DNA of 34,292 nt from contig JASHPX010000221.1 in the NCBI GenBank assembly GCA_030037905.1, positions 1 to 34,292 of the forward strand. Reading direction: 5' to 3'. Position numbers and translations under genes: made by a program. The notes under the pieces were generated by a model, which was not told the DNA's origin, did not search any database, and saw nothing but the letters and a program-made list of their open reading frames with translations. The DNA comes from Gammaproteobacteria bacterium (GTDB lineage: Bacteria > Pseudomonadota > Gammaproteobacteria > Steroidobacterales > Steroidobacteraceae). Every line of letters begins with the position of its first letter. Position 1 is the stretch's first letter. Below are positions 6,503 through 14,684 of this stretch, in pieces.

Positions 6503-7798
6503 TCAGGATTCGTCCACGCAGCGCAAGCCGGCAAACACATAGGGGTAGCGCGGCTGGAACCAATTGCGGAACGAGGACCGCAACAGCCTGCGTGCGGTAT
6601 GGCCCGAGCCGCCCTTGAGGACAAAATGCCGGCCATCGAAGAAGTCGGCGGAGTAGCCCGGATAGAATCCGGCGGCACGGAAGCCGGCGAATGGCGTGAA
6701 TGCGGAGCGCGTCCATTCCCAGCCGTTGCCGAGCAGGCCGAGCGCACCGCAGGCACTTGCGCCGCGCGGATGCGCGTCTACTGGCACGGGGTCCCAGCGC
6801 GTAAAGTCGAAATTGCCGCGCTCGGCGTCAGGTCCGGCGTCACCCCAGGTGTAGGTTGCGCCGTCGCCGCCGTACGCTGCGCAATGCCATTGGGCCTCCG
6901 TAGGCAATTGCCGACCGGCCCAGCGCGCGTAGGCCGAGGCTTCAGCGTGGCTGACGTACACCGGCCAATCGGCCTGAAATGCAATCAGATCGGCGCGTGA
7001 GTACAGCAGCCAGTGATCCGGGCCGCGATACCACGCGGCCGGGTGCTCTATGGCGTGAGCGGCTCGCCACCGCCAATCCTCTTCACTCCAGTAGCGAGGC
7101 TGCGCGTAGCCTCCGGCTTCCATGAAGCGCAGGAACTGCGCATTGGTCACCATGTGGCGGTCGATGCGGAAGGGCGGCACGGTGACGTGGTGCGCATCGA
7201 ATTCGTTATCCCAACCGAACCCCACGCGACATCCGAGCAGCGCCTGGCCTGCGTCCACGGACACCGTATCGTAGTCGGGTTCGCGGTAGCGCGCCGGCAG
7301 TGCACGCGGCGCGCGCGGCAGCGACAGATGGTTGAACATGTACGCCAGCGTCTCGGCGTGCATCCAGCGGTGCTCGATGGCGGCATGCAGGTGCGTGGCG
7401 CAAGCGGTATCGTTCGGCCGGCGCATGACCTCGGCGAGCCACGCGTCGACGCGTGCGCGCGTGCGCCGCCCATAGGCTCGGATTTCGTCGAGCGCCGGCC
7501 ACTCATCGGCGCCGTCGCGGGGCATATCGCCATCCGTCGGATCGATACCGAAAGCGAACAGCCGGTCGAATGGATCGCCGAGCTGTAGCCCGCCGTGTTG
7601 GTGCAGCAGCAGGTTGACGTCGAAGGCCTCCAGATGAGCGAGGTAGAAGGCGACCCGATGCCGCTCGGCGATGGGCCGCTCGAACAGGAGCGCTGCCGGG
7701 ACGAGCGCGAATAGCTCATCGGTACGCGCCCGCGCACGAGCCAGCTCCGCGGCCAGCGGCGCGAGATCCTCCAACGCCTGGACCCGCTGCGCTTTCAT
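6503..7798 (-). CDS. EgtB-like non-heme iron enzyme (ergothioneine sulfoxide synthase family)
   Basis: 431 residues from ATG 7798, the usual EgtB length. The N-terminal DinB-like four-helix domain holds H55 (in LAHLEAF) and H143-R-W-M-H147-A-E149, the H-x3-H-x-E that with the first His forms the three-histidine iron site of EgtB. From about residue 175 follows a formylglycine-generating-enzyme/sulfatase-modifying (FGE) domain with its hallmarks (MVTNAQFLRFMEAGGY, GRQLPTEAQW, LGNGWEWT, GGSG ... RSSFRNWFQP ... FAGLRC). EgtB joins a cysteine-derived thiol to trimethylhistidine. The histidine methyltransferase EgtD, often next door, is absent here, so the enzyme may use an EgtD encoded elsewhere or have another substrate. 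It probably precedes the Rieske gene on the same strand, though the palindrome between may give the latter its own promoter. Confidence 0.85.
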   Translation of the reverse strand: MKAQRVQALEDLAPLAAELARARARTDELFALVPAALLFERPIAERHRVAFYLAHLEAFDVNLLLHQHGGLQLGDPFDRLFAFGIDPTDGDMPRDGADEWPALDEIRAYGRRTRARVDAWLAEVMRRPNDTACATHLHAAIEHRWMHAETLAYMFNHLSLPRAPRALPARYREPDYDTVSVDAGQALLGCRVGFGWDNEFDAHHVTVPPFRIDRHMVTNAQFLRFMEAGGYAQPRYWSEEDWRWRAAHAIEHPAAWYRGPDHWLLYSRADLIAFQADWPVYVSHAEASAYARWAGRQLPTEAQWHCAAYGGDGATYTWGDAGPDAERGNFDFTRWDPVPVDAHPRGASACGALGLLGNGWEWTRSAFTPFAGFRAAGFYPGYSADFFDGRHFVLKGGSGHTARRLLRSSFRNWFQPRYPYVFAGLRCVDES

Positions 7799-8022
7799 GG
7801 GCGCTCTGTTTATGCCGGTAGATTCAGCGATGCTATCGGACTGACCCTGCAGTTCCCAGCGACTCGTGTCGGCCCGCTACGGCCGGCCGCCCGATGTGAC
7901 CGCCAGCGCGATGCTGCATTGCGATATGATCAGTGGCCTATCGAAGCAGCGCGCAGCCAGTCTCTTGGGCGGTAAAATCTTTCTGCGAAGGAACGGCTCG
8001 CAATGAATATCGGGAAAATCAC

Positions 8023-9711
8023 ATGGCAATGACGCTGCCGCGAAGGCTTGCGGCATCATTCGGGGCGGCCTCGGTGGCCGCATTGCTCGGGTTTGTGCCC
8101 GGCCCCGCGGCACAGGCCGCGGGTCACGACGCAGCACGGGCCACTGGCGACACTATGGAGTGGCCGAGCTATGGTCGCGACTACGCGAACACGCGCTATG
8201 CGCCGCTGAAGCAGATCAGCGCCCGGACGGTACGATCTCTCGCACCCGTATGGATCTTCCAGACGGGGAAAACCGGTTCATTCGAAGATTCCCCTGTGAT
8301 CGTCGATGGCGTGATGTACGCAACCTCGGGCGTCACCGATACCGTGTTTGCACTGGATGCGAAAAGCGGCCAGAGACTGTGGACCCACAACACCATTCTG
8401 GGCTTTGCCAGCTTCTGCTGCGGCCCCCAGAATCGCGGCGTGGCCGTTGACGGCGGCAAGGTCTTCTATGGAACGCTCGACGGCAAGTTGGTGGCGCTCG
8501 ATGCGAAGACCGGCATGCAGGACTGGGCCGTTCAGGTCGGAGATCCCAAGGAGGGCCTCAGCGAAACGATGGCGCCGCTCGCCTGGAACGGCATGGTCTT
8601 CATCGGAGGCTCCGGCGGTGAATACGGGATTCGCGGCTCTTTGACGGCCTATTCGCAGAGCGATGGCAGGCAACTGTGGCGCTGGTGGGTGGTGAATCCC
8701 GGGTGGGAAGGCAAATACGTCACGCAAGTGCATGGCTATTCCCTGCATCGGGACATCGCGCAGGAAAAAGCCGATGCCGCCAAATACGCCGATTCCTGGA
8801 AGCACGGCGGCGGGCCGATCTGGACGACTCCGGCGCTGGACGCAAAAACCGCCACGATTTATGTCAGCACCGGCAACCCCGCCGAGCAGATGATCGACAG
8901 AACCCGCCCAGGAGACAATCTGTACACCGATTGCATCGTTGCCCTCGATGCCCACACGGGCAGGATGAAATGGTACTACCAGGAAACCCCGCACGACGTC
9001 TGGGACTACGACGCCGCCAGTCCGCCGGTGCTGTTCGACGCGGCCGATGCGTCCGGCAGAACGGTCACGGCTGTCGGTGAAGCGGGCAAGACGGGCTGGT
9101 TCTATGTCCTGAGGCGCAGCAATGGACATGTCCTGCGAGTGTCCGAGCCGTTCGTGCCGATCACGAACATCTACGCGCGGCCCACCAGCGCCGGCGGGGT
9201 GACGATCACACCGGGCGGGGTCGGGGGCTCGAATTGGTCACCGGTGTCATACAACCCGGCGCTGCATCTGGTGTATATCGCCGGCCTGAACGTGCCGCTG
9301 GTCGACGCTCCCAATCCCTCTGCGCCGTGGGTGTATGGTGGCAGGCGCTGGGCCGGCGGCCACCAGCATCCCGCCCCCGGCGAGCGCGGCAGCGGCACCT
9401 TCACCGCCATCGATCCTTCGACCGGCAGGATCGTGTGGCAGGACAAAATGCGCTTTCCCATGATCGACGGCTCGCTCGCTACGCCCGAGCTGACCTTCGT
9501 CGGTGAGGCCACCGGCATGTTCGATGCCATGGACGCCAGAACCGGAAAAATTCTGTGGCAGTTCCAGACGGGCGCCGGTATCAATGCACCGCCGGTCGCC
9601 TATGAAATAGACGGACGGGAATATATCGCGGTCGCCTCGGGTGGAGGCCAGGGCGGCGATGCAATCGTGGTCTTCGCGCTTCCCGAATCGGCGCAGCCAT
9701 CACGCGATTGA
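8023..9711 (+). CDS. PQQ-dependent alcohol dehydrogenase (quinoprotein), periplasmic
   Basis: 562 residues from ATG 8023, chosen because a signal peptide (basic MAMTLPRR, core AASVAALLGFVPG, cut near AQA) starts there and GGGAA precedes it. The mature part is an eight-bladed propeller of the quinoprotein dehydrogenase family: repeated W-motifs (DAKSGQRLW, DAKTGMQDW, DARTGKILWQFQTGAGI), the vicinal disulfide C132-C133 (FCCGPQ) that stacks on PQQ, and W327-D-Y-D with the catalytic aspartate. It oxidises an alcohol to the aldehyde, passing electrons to a cytochrome c. It has no fused haem domain (no CxxCH), so it is a type I enzyme needing the separate cytochrome encoded by the overlapping next gene. 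No pqq biosynthesis genes lie in the window. Substrate range is not evident. Confidence 0.9.
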   Translation: MAMTLPRRLAASFGAASVAALLGFVPGPAAQAAGHDAARATGDTMEWPSYGRDYANTRYAPLKQISARTVRSLAPVWIFQTGKTGSFEDSPVIVDGVMYATSGVTDTVFALDAKSGQRLWTHNTILGFASFCCGPQNRGVAVDGGKVFYGTLDGKLVALDAKTGMQDWAVQVGDPKEGLSETMAPLAWNGMVFIGGSGGEYGIRGSLTAYSQSDGRQLWRWWVVNPGWEGKYVTQVHGYSLHRDIAQEKADAAKYADSWKHGGGPIWTTPALDAKTATIYVSTGNPAEQMIDRTRPGDNLYTDCIVALDAHTGRMKWYYQETPHDVWDYDAASPPVLFDAADASGRTVTAVGEAGKTGWFYVLRRSNGHVLRVSEPFVPITNIYARPTSAGGVTITPGGVGGSNWSPVSYNPALHLVYIAGLNVPLVDAPNPSAPWVYGGRRWAGGHQHPAPGERGSGTFTAIDPSTGRIVWQDKMRFPMIDGSLATPELTFVGEATGMFDAMDARTGKILWQFQTGAGINAPPVAYEIDGREYIAVASGGGQGGDAIVVFALPESAQPSRD

Positions 9712-10211
9712 GCATCAGTCCTGCAAAGCTGGCCGCCGGGCTGGTGGCGGCTGCCACCATAGCCGTGTGCGCCGTGTGCGCCGGCCTCGCCGGCAGCGTG
9801 ATTGCGCACGCTCAGTCGAGCGCGCTTTACACGGATGCTCAGGCTCAGAAGGGCGTGGATGCCTATGAGAACAATTGCGCGATGTGCCACGGCGCCAACA
9901 TGGAAGGGGCCTCCGGGGTTACTTTGCTGGGACCGACTTTCACCAGCCACTACGAGACGATCGGCGATCTGATGCAGTTCATCGTTCAGAACATGCCGAA
10001 GAACGATCCCGGCACGCTCTCACATGACGACTATGTCGACATCCTTGCCTTCATTCTTCTGAAGAATGGCTGGCCGTCCGGTAACCAGACGCTCACCTTC
10101 GGCGGTGCCAACAGCTCCAGGGTGCCGCTTACACAGGCATCTCCCTCCGAGCCACCGCCCTCGCAGGCGCCGCCCACGCAGGCGCAACAGGATCCGTCGC
10201 AATCGAATTGA
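9708..10211 (+). CDS. Class I cytochrome c, probable electron acceptor of the PQQ dehydrogenase
   Basis: 167 residues starting at TTG 9708, which overlaps the dehydrogenase stop (TTGA), so translation is probably coupled. Residues 1-35 are a signal peptide ending AHA. One haem-binding C57-A-M-C60-H61 lies early in the mature domain, and M96 (in QNMPKND) is the likely sixth ligand, followed by the helix YVDILAFILLKNGWP typical of small cytochromes c that pair with quinoproteins. The last ~28 residues are Pro/Gln/Ser-rich and look disordered. The role, shuttling electrons from the quinoprotein to the terminal oxidase in the periplasm, is inferred from gene overlap and domain type. Confidence 0.85.
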   Translation: MSISPAKLAAGLVAAATIAVCAVCAGLAGSVIAHAQSSALYTDAQAQKGVDAYENNCAMCHGANMEGASGVTLLGPTFTSHYETIGDLMQFIVQNMPKNDPGTLSHDDYVDILAFILLKNGWPSGNQTLTFGGANSSRVPLTQASPSEPPPSQAPPTQAQQDPSQSN

Positions 10212-10238
10212 CCCTCGCGCCGATCGCCTGGCGAACGC

Positions 10239-10257
10239 GCGCATCGCTGCGATGCGC
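10239..10257 (+). terminator. Hairpin after the cytochrome c gene
   Basis: GCGCATCG and CGATGCGC pair perfectly around CTG, 27 bp after the cytochrome stop. No T tract follows, so termination would need Rho; a 3'-end stabilising role is equally possible. Confidence 0.35.
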
Positions 10258-10299
10258 AGTGCGCAGCACATCACAGCGAGCTGATTCAGTCCTTTCCTA

Positions 10300-10329
10300 T
10301 TGACAGGCTTGACCTCCAACGGGCATTTG
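10300..10329 (+). promoter_or_regulatory. Possible promoter of the GT4-glucosidase pair
   Basis: TTGACA at 10300-10305 is a perfect -35 hexamer in the 167-bp gap before the glycosyltransferase. The -10 partner is poor (CATTTG at 10324-10329, 18-bp spacing), so an activator would be needed if this is used. Confidence 0.25.
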
Positions 10330-10378
10330 ATTTCCGTGCGCCTCCGGATGCGTGAGTGGCACGAGAGGTCGAGCCGCA

Positions 10379-11524
10379 ATGAGGATTGCACAAATTGCCC
10401 CCCTGTTCGAAGCCGTACCGCCACGCGCGTATGGTGGGACCAAGCGCATCGTCGCGTATCTGACCGACGCACTCGTGGATCTGGGCTGTGATGTCAGCCT
10501 GTTCGCCAGCGCCGAAGCTCGCACACGCGCTCGCTTGATCCCGATGCGCGACCAGGCCATCCGCCTGGATGAGCATCCTCTGAAATCCGAATGTGCCGCA
10601 CATCTGGCGATGCTCAAGCAGGTGCAGGCCATGGCACACGAATTCGATGTACTGCATTTCCATCTGGATGCGTTGCATTTCCCATTGTTCGAAGCCGTGG
10701 CGCAGCGCACCGTCACCACCATGCACGGCAGACTGGATTACAAGGATTCGTTATTCGCCGCGTGGCCGCGCTATGCATTGGTGTCGATCTCGATGCGGCA
10801 GCGCGCGGCCATGCCCAGGGCCAACTGGATCGCCAATGTTCCGCACGGCCTGCCTTCATCGTCCTACAGTCTCTCGAACCACGGTGGCGCCTATCTGGCC
10901 TTCCTCGGGCGCATATGCCCCGAAAAGCGGCCCGACGTGGCCATCCACATCGCTCGCCAGGCGGGTCTGCCCTTGAAGATCGCTGCCAAGATCGACGCGG
11001 CAGACCGTAATTATTTCGCCGAGGTGATTTGCCCATTGCTGGCCGATCCGTTGGTCGAGCTGGTTGGCGAGATCGGCGAAGCTGAAAAGAATACGTTCCC
11101 CGGCAACGCGGTTGCGCTGCTGTTCCCGATCGACTGGCCCGAGCCCTTTGGACTGGTCATGATCGAATCCATGGCCTGTGGCACCCCCGTGATCGCATGG
11201 AACCGCGGCTCGGTTCCCGAGATTCTCGATGAGGGCGTGACCGGTGCGATCGTCGAGTCCGTAGAGGCGGCAGTGCACGCGATCGCATGGGCACGCACCG
11301 CCGACCGCGCGCGCATTCGTCAGACGTTCGAGCATCGCTTCACCGCTCAGGCCATGGCGCGGCGCTACCTGGAGGTCTACCGGCACCTGCTGCGCGGCAA
11401 GCGTCTGGAGCGGGTGGCGGACGTAGCCGCGGCAGCGGGCGGAATGATGAGTGCAGTGGGCGTGCCGCTGATCGGCGGCGCCGCTGGCGCCGCGCCCGCC
11501 GCTGCAAGTCCGCTGCAAACATGA
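10379..11524 (+). CDS. GT4-family glycosyltransferase (GT-B fold)
   Basis: 381 residues from ATG 10379 (MRIAQIAPLFEAVPPRAYGG), an N-terminus typical of GT4 enzymes, with the glycine-rich acceptor loop YGGTKR. An upstream GTG at 10352 is less likely. The C-terminal Rossmann half contains FLGRICPEKRPDVAI and the nucleotide-sugar motif EPFGLVMIESMACGTPVIAW, with both glutamates of the E-x7-E signature. The enzyme transfers a sugar from a nucleotide donor; donor and acceptor are not evident. Its TGA overlaps the ATG of the following glucosidase-like gene (ATGA), a pairing seen in other proteobacteria and suggesting a shared glycan or trehalose/glycogen-like pathway. The C-terminal tail is Ala/Gly-rich. 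No membrane segment, so cytoplasmic. Confidence 0.85.
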   Translation: MRIAQIAPLFEAVPPRAYGGTKRIVAYLTDALVDLGCDVSLFASAEARTRARLIPMRDQAIRLDEHPLKSECAAHLAMLKQVQAMAHEFDVLHFHLDALHFPLFEAVAQRTVTTMHGRLDYKDSLFAAWPRYALVSISMRQRAAMPRANWIANVPHGLPSSSYSLSNHGGAYLAFLGRICPEKRPDVAIHIARQAGLPLKIAAKIDAADRNYFAEVICPLLADPLVELVGEIGEAEKNTFPGNAVALLFPIDWPEPFGLVMIESMACGTPVIAWNRGSVPEILDEGVTGAIVESVEAAVHAIAWARTADRARIRQTFEHRFTAQAMARRYLEVYRHLLRGKRLERVADVAAAAGGMMSAVGVPLIGGAAGAAPAAASPLQT

Positions 11525-13696
11525 GTGCGCCGCTGCCCGGCCCCCCTCGGGCCGCTGCGCTGCCATTGCCGAGCAGGCCCGAGGGCGTCGAGGCGCGCAT
11601 GCCTGCGCACCTCTATGCGCTCAAGGACCGCGACATGTTCGTCATAGGCGACGCGTTCGGTGACATATACGGGGACAGCGACGGTCTGTTTCACAACGAC
11701 ACGCGCATGCTTTCGGAGCTGCGTCTGACCCTCGGAGGTGCGCAGCCTTCGCTGTTGTCCGCCGCCATCAGCCGCGATAACGTGTTCTTCGTCTCGCACC
11801 TGACCAACCGCCCCTTGCCCCCCCTGGGTGGCCGCTCCGTGCGCCAGGGGGTCATTCACGTCGAACGGGCGCGATTTTTGTGCGATGAGCATCTCTACGA
11901 GCGCATCGACCTCTTCAACTACGGGCCCTTCGAGGCGATCCTGCCCGTGGCGTTGCACTTCGGCGCCGACTTTCGTGACATGTTCGAAGTACGCGGCCAG
12001 GCGCGCAGCAGCCGCGGCATGCTGCTACCCACCGAGGTTGGAATCGACCGCGTGGTCTATCGCTACCAGGGCCTGGACCGGCGACTGCGCTACACCGTTA
12101 GCGTATTCGTGCGCGCCGAGTCGCCTGCTGCCGGACCACGCGGATTTCAGCGTCGAGCTGCAGGCGGGGACCCGGCGCGAGCTCCTCGTTTGCATCGGCG
12201 CGGCGGATGACGCTGCGCCGCTCGATTCGGCAAGCTTTCGTCATGCCGCTGCCCAGGCCCGGCGCGCGATGCGCTCGCGCCTGCACCGTGGCTGCCGCCC
12301 TCGCAGCTCCGCGCGGCATTTCAATGAGTGGCTGCAAAAGTCCCAGGCGGATCTGGCAATGCTCACCTCCGAGCTGCCTACCGGGCCCTATCCGTATGCC
12401 GGAATCCCCTGGTTCTCGGCGGCCTTCGGACGCGACGCCATCGTCACGGCATTGCAGACGCTGTGGCTCGACAGCGCCATCGCGCGTGGCGTGCTGAGCT
12501 TTCTGGCGCATCACCAGGCCACCGAGACCTCGAGCTTCCAGGACGCGGCGCCGGGCAAGATTCTGCATGAGAGTCGCAAAGGGGAGATGACGGCGCTGCG
12601 CGAGTTGCCGTTCGGGCGCTATTACGGCAGCGTCGATACCACGCCGCTGTTCGTGCTGCTCGCTGGAGCCTACGCCGAGCGCACCGGCGATCTGGAATTC
12701 ATCGATGGTCTTTGGCCAGCCCTGCTCGCTGCCACCGCGTGGATCGAACGCGTCGGCGATGCGCATCCTCATGGGTTCGTGGGCTACGCACGCGCCACCG
12801 AGACCGGTCTGAGCAATCAGGCCTGGAAGGACAGCGATGATTCGGTATTTCATGCCGATGGTCGCTTTCCGGTCGGGCCGATCGCGACAGTGGAAGTTCA
12901 GGGCTTCGCCTACGCGGCCTTGAATATGATGGCGCAAGTGGCCGAGCGCCGGGGTGAAGCCATGATCGCCATGCGCTGGCGGGTGCATGCCAACACCTTG
13001 CGCGCTCTGATCGAGGAGCGCTTCTGGATGCCCGAGCTGCACTTCTACGGTATCGCCGAGGATGGAGCAGGGGAGCTGTGCCGCGTGCGCACCTCCAACG
13101 CCGGCCAGCTTCTGTATAGCGGCGTGCCCGATCCAGAACGCGCCAGGCAGATCTGCCAGCAGCTACTGTCACCGAGCTTCAATTCCGGCTGGGGCATCCG
13201 CACGCTGGCCGAGGGCGAGACTTATTACAACCCGATGTCCTATCACAACGGCTCGGTGTGGCCGCACGATACGGCGTTGTGCGCGGCAGGATTTGCGCAA
13301 TACGGTGAACGTGACGGCGTGGTGCGACTCGCGGACGAGATCTTCGAAGCGGCGGTGCATTTCGGCATGCGTCTTCCGGAGCTGTTCTGCGGTTTTGCCC
13401 GTACCCCCGGCACACCGCCAATCGCCTACCCCGTGGCGTGCCTGCCGCAAGCCTGGGCCGCGGGCTCTGCCTTCATGCTGCTGCAAGCTTGCCTCGGGCT
13501 GCGTATCGACGGCTGGCGCCGGGAGATCTGCATCGATGAGCCGCGTCTGCCCGCGGGCATCGATCGACTGACGATCGAGAATCTGGCGGTGGGCGCGCAG
13601 CGCATCACTCTGCAGTTCCGGCGCGTCGAGCAGCGCGTGGTCGCGTACACCGAAGACGGCAGCGGCGCTGCCGTCTCGGTGCTGGTGCATGCCTAG
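11521..13696 (+). pseudogene. Amylo-alpha-1,6-glucosidase-like gene broken by a 2-nt frameshift
   Basis: ATG 11521 overlaps the GT4 stop. Frame 1 encodes a glycogen-debranching N-terminal domain (LYALKDRDMFVIGDAFGDIY, SDGLFHNDTRMLSELRLTLG) up to about 12110. Homologous sequence then continues in another frame (APSRLLPDHADFSVELQ) to TAG at 13696 with the six-hairpin glucosidase domain (GIPWFSAAFGRDAIVTALQT, SYHNGSVWPHDTALCAAGF). The switch lies in the GC dinucleotide run at 12109-12117; adding one GC would join both frames into a protein of about 725 residues, normal for the family. As written, frame 1 ends at 12210, so the enzyme lacks its catalytic part. A sequencing or assembly slip in the GC run is as likely as a real mutation. 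The intact protein would hydrolyse alpha-1,6 glucosidic links in glycogen-like glucans. Confidence 0.8.
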
Positions 13697-13705
13697 CAGT
13701 TGCCT

Positions 13706-13733
13706 GGCAGCCGGTTATGCGTACGCGGCTGCC
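13706..13733. terminator. Hairpin between converging genes
   Basis: GGCAGCCG (13706-13713) and CGGCTGCC (13726-13733) form an 8-bp stem with a 12-nt loop, in the 44 bp between the glucosidase-like gene's stop and the DUF1328 gene's stop. It could serve both directions; no T tract is present. Confidence 0.35.
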
Positions 13734-13740
13734 TGCGCCG

Positions 13741-13908
13741 CTACGGATTGCGTGGCCGACGTCCGAAGATCAGGGACAGAATGAAGAGCACGAGGAATAC
13801 GAAGAACAGAATCTTCGCTATGCCAACCGCTGCCCCGGCGATTCCACCAAAACCGAGGACTCCGGCAATCAATGCAATGATGAGAAATACGACAGCATAG
13901 TACAGCAT
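13741..13908 (-). CDS. DUF1328 family small membrane protein
   Basis: 55 residues from ATG 13908, preceded by AGGAGAGG, a near-ideal ribosome binding site that fixes the start over a longer frame to 14034. The sequence starts [20 protein letters not shown] and continues [20 protein letters not shown] then [15 protein letters not shown]: two transmembrane helices, a glycine-rich turn and a basic tail, the pattern of the DUF1328/YtjA family of inner-membrane proteins often induced in stress or stationary phase. Molecular function is unknown. It is divergent from the csbD-like gene about 330 bp away, also a stress-type gene. Confidence 0.85.
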   Translation of the reverse strand: MLYYAVVFLIIALIAGVLGFGGIAGAAVGIAKILFFVFLVLFILSLIFGRRPRNP

Positions 13909-14221
13909 GCAACCTCTCCTGCTCAGCGGCGTACCGACACGTTTGCTCGCACGGCGCCGTACTGAGACCCACCATGGTATCGGCAGGTTATAGGTGCCTT
14001 TGGGACCGGGGCTTCGAGCGTTCCGCCAAAGCACCTGTCGGCCTCGTCTGATTGGGGCGCCAAACGGGGCTGCTGATTGCGGCGGCGGACGGCAGGTGGT
14101 CGGGCAACTCCTACATCGCTAACCCCAGCCTTCGGGAGCCGCGTTGAGCCTGGCCTTCTGCCGGGCGATCGATCGAAGACTGCATACTGGAGCTCGAGGG
14201 CATTCGTCCGTCCAGGCGAGC
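13909..14221. other. Divergent intergenic region between DUF1328 and csbD-like genes
   Basis: About 310 bp without a credible protein gene. It must hold the promoters of both divergent stress-type genes. A CATACT at 14182-14187 resembles part of a stationary-phase (sigma-S) -10 element for the plus-strand gene, but no -35 is convincing and sigma-S promoters are loose, so this is weak. No repeat or RNA gene was recognised. Confidence 0.3.
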
Positions 14222-14240
14222 AATGCTCGCGAGGAGCATT
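14222..14240 (+). promoter_or_regulatory. Hairpin that buries the csbD ribosome binding site
   Basis: AATGCTC (14222-14228) and GAGCATT (14234-14240) pair exactly around GCGAG. The GAGGAG ribosome binding site (14231-14236) lies in the loop and 3' arm, and the stem ends 2 nt before the start codon at 14243. Folding would hinder ribosome access, as in RNA thermometers; this function is inferred only. Confidence 0.4.
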
Positions 14241-14242
14241 CC

Positions 14243-14431
14243 ATGAACAAGGACCAGATCAAGGGACGAGTCAAGGAGGCTACGGGCAAGGCCGAGGAAA
14301 ATGCCGGCCAGGTGGCCGGTAACCGCGACTTGGAAGACCGTGGAACGGGACAGAAAATCGGCGGCAAGGTCCAGAAGACCTACGGTGACGTCAAGGAAGA
14401 TATCAAGGAAGATCTCGACGAAAACCAATGA
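14243..14431 (+). CDS. CsbD family stress-response protein
   Basis: 62 residues from ATG 14243, with GAGGAG upstream. The product (MNKDQIKGRVKEATGKAEEN, then AGQVAGNRDLEDRGTGQKIG, then GKVQKTYGDVKEDI) is the standard CsbD pattern: highly charged, Lys/Glu/Gly-rich, with K-G-x-x-K-E-x-x-G-K and G-x-x-Q-K-x-x-G. Family members are small, abundant, soluble proteins of unknown biochemical role, often made under general, osmotic or stationary-phase stress. Here translation may be restrained by a hairpin over the ribosome binding site. It converges with the ThDP-enzyme remnant; a 26-bp inverted repeat lies between. Confidence 0.9.
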   Translation: MNKDQIKGRVKEATGKAEENAGQVAGNRDLEDRGTGQKIGGKVQKTYGDVKEDIKEDLDENQ

Positions 14432-14572
14432 CGCAGAACGAATGACGCCTGGTGGCGAGCCTGCTCACGGCCGCCCCCAGAGCGTCACCGCACCGATGGT
14501 TACCACCCTGATGGCGCAGCCGGCGTAACCGCCCAGACCGGATCATTCATGAGGACTGGAATCCGCCGTAAA

Positions 14573-14677
14573 GCTCACGAGAAAGGCCGTTTTCAGGAGC
14601 GTGCGGGACAGGACGTCCCGCCCGCAGCCGCCAGGGATGGCTTCACGGCGGTCCTGAAAACGGCCTTTCTCGTGAGC
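14573..14677. repeat. 26-bp perfect inverted repeat with folded 53-nt loop
   Basis: Positions 14573-14598 and 14652-14677 are exact reverse complements. The 53-nt loop between them can fold further: GCGGGAC/GTCCCGC (14603-14609 with 14615-14621) and CCGCC/GGCGG (14628-14632 with 14647-14651), so the RNA or extruded DNA would be a three-way junction. It sits between the converging csbD gene and the ThDP remnant, ending 7 bp before the latter's stop codon. No transposase or target-site duplication was seen. It could act as a two-way transcript end, or be a palindromic extragenic repeat present elsewhere in the genome. Confidence 0.85.
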
Positions 14678-14684
14678 CTCCGGC

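Noticed and set aside
7973-7978. TAAAAT as -10 for the PQQ dehydrogenase
   Set aside because: No acceptable -35 lies 16-18 bp upstream, so a promoter cannot be supported.
14573-14677. Inverted repeat considered as insertion-sequence ends or an integron attC site
   Set aside because: Only 53 bp lie between the arms, no transposase or integrase is near, and the attC core sites were not found.
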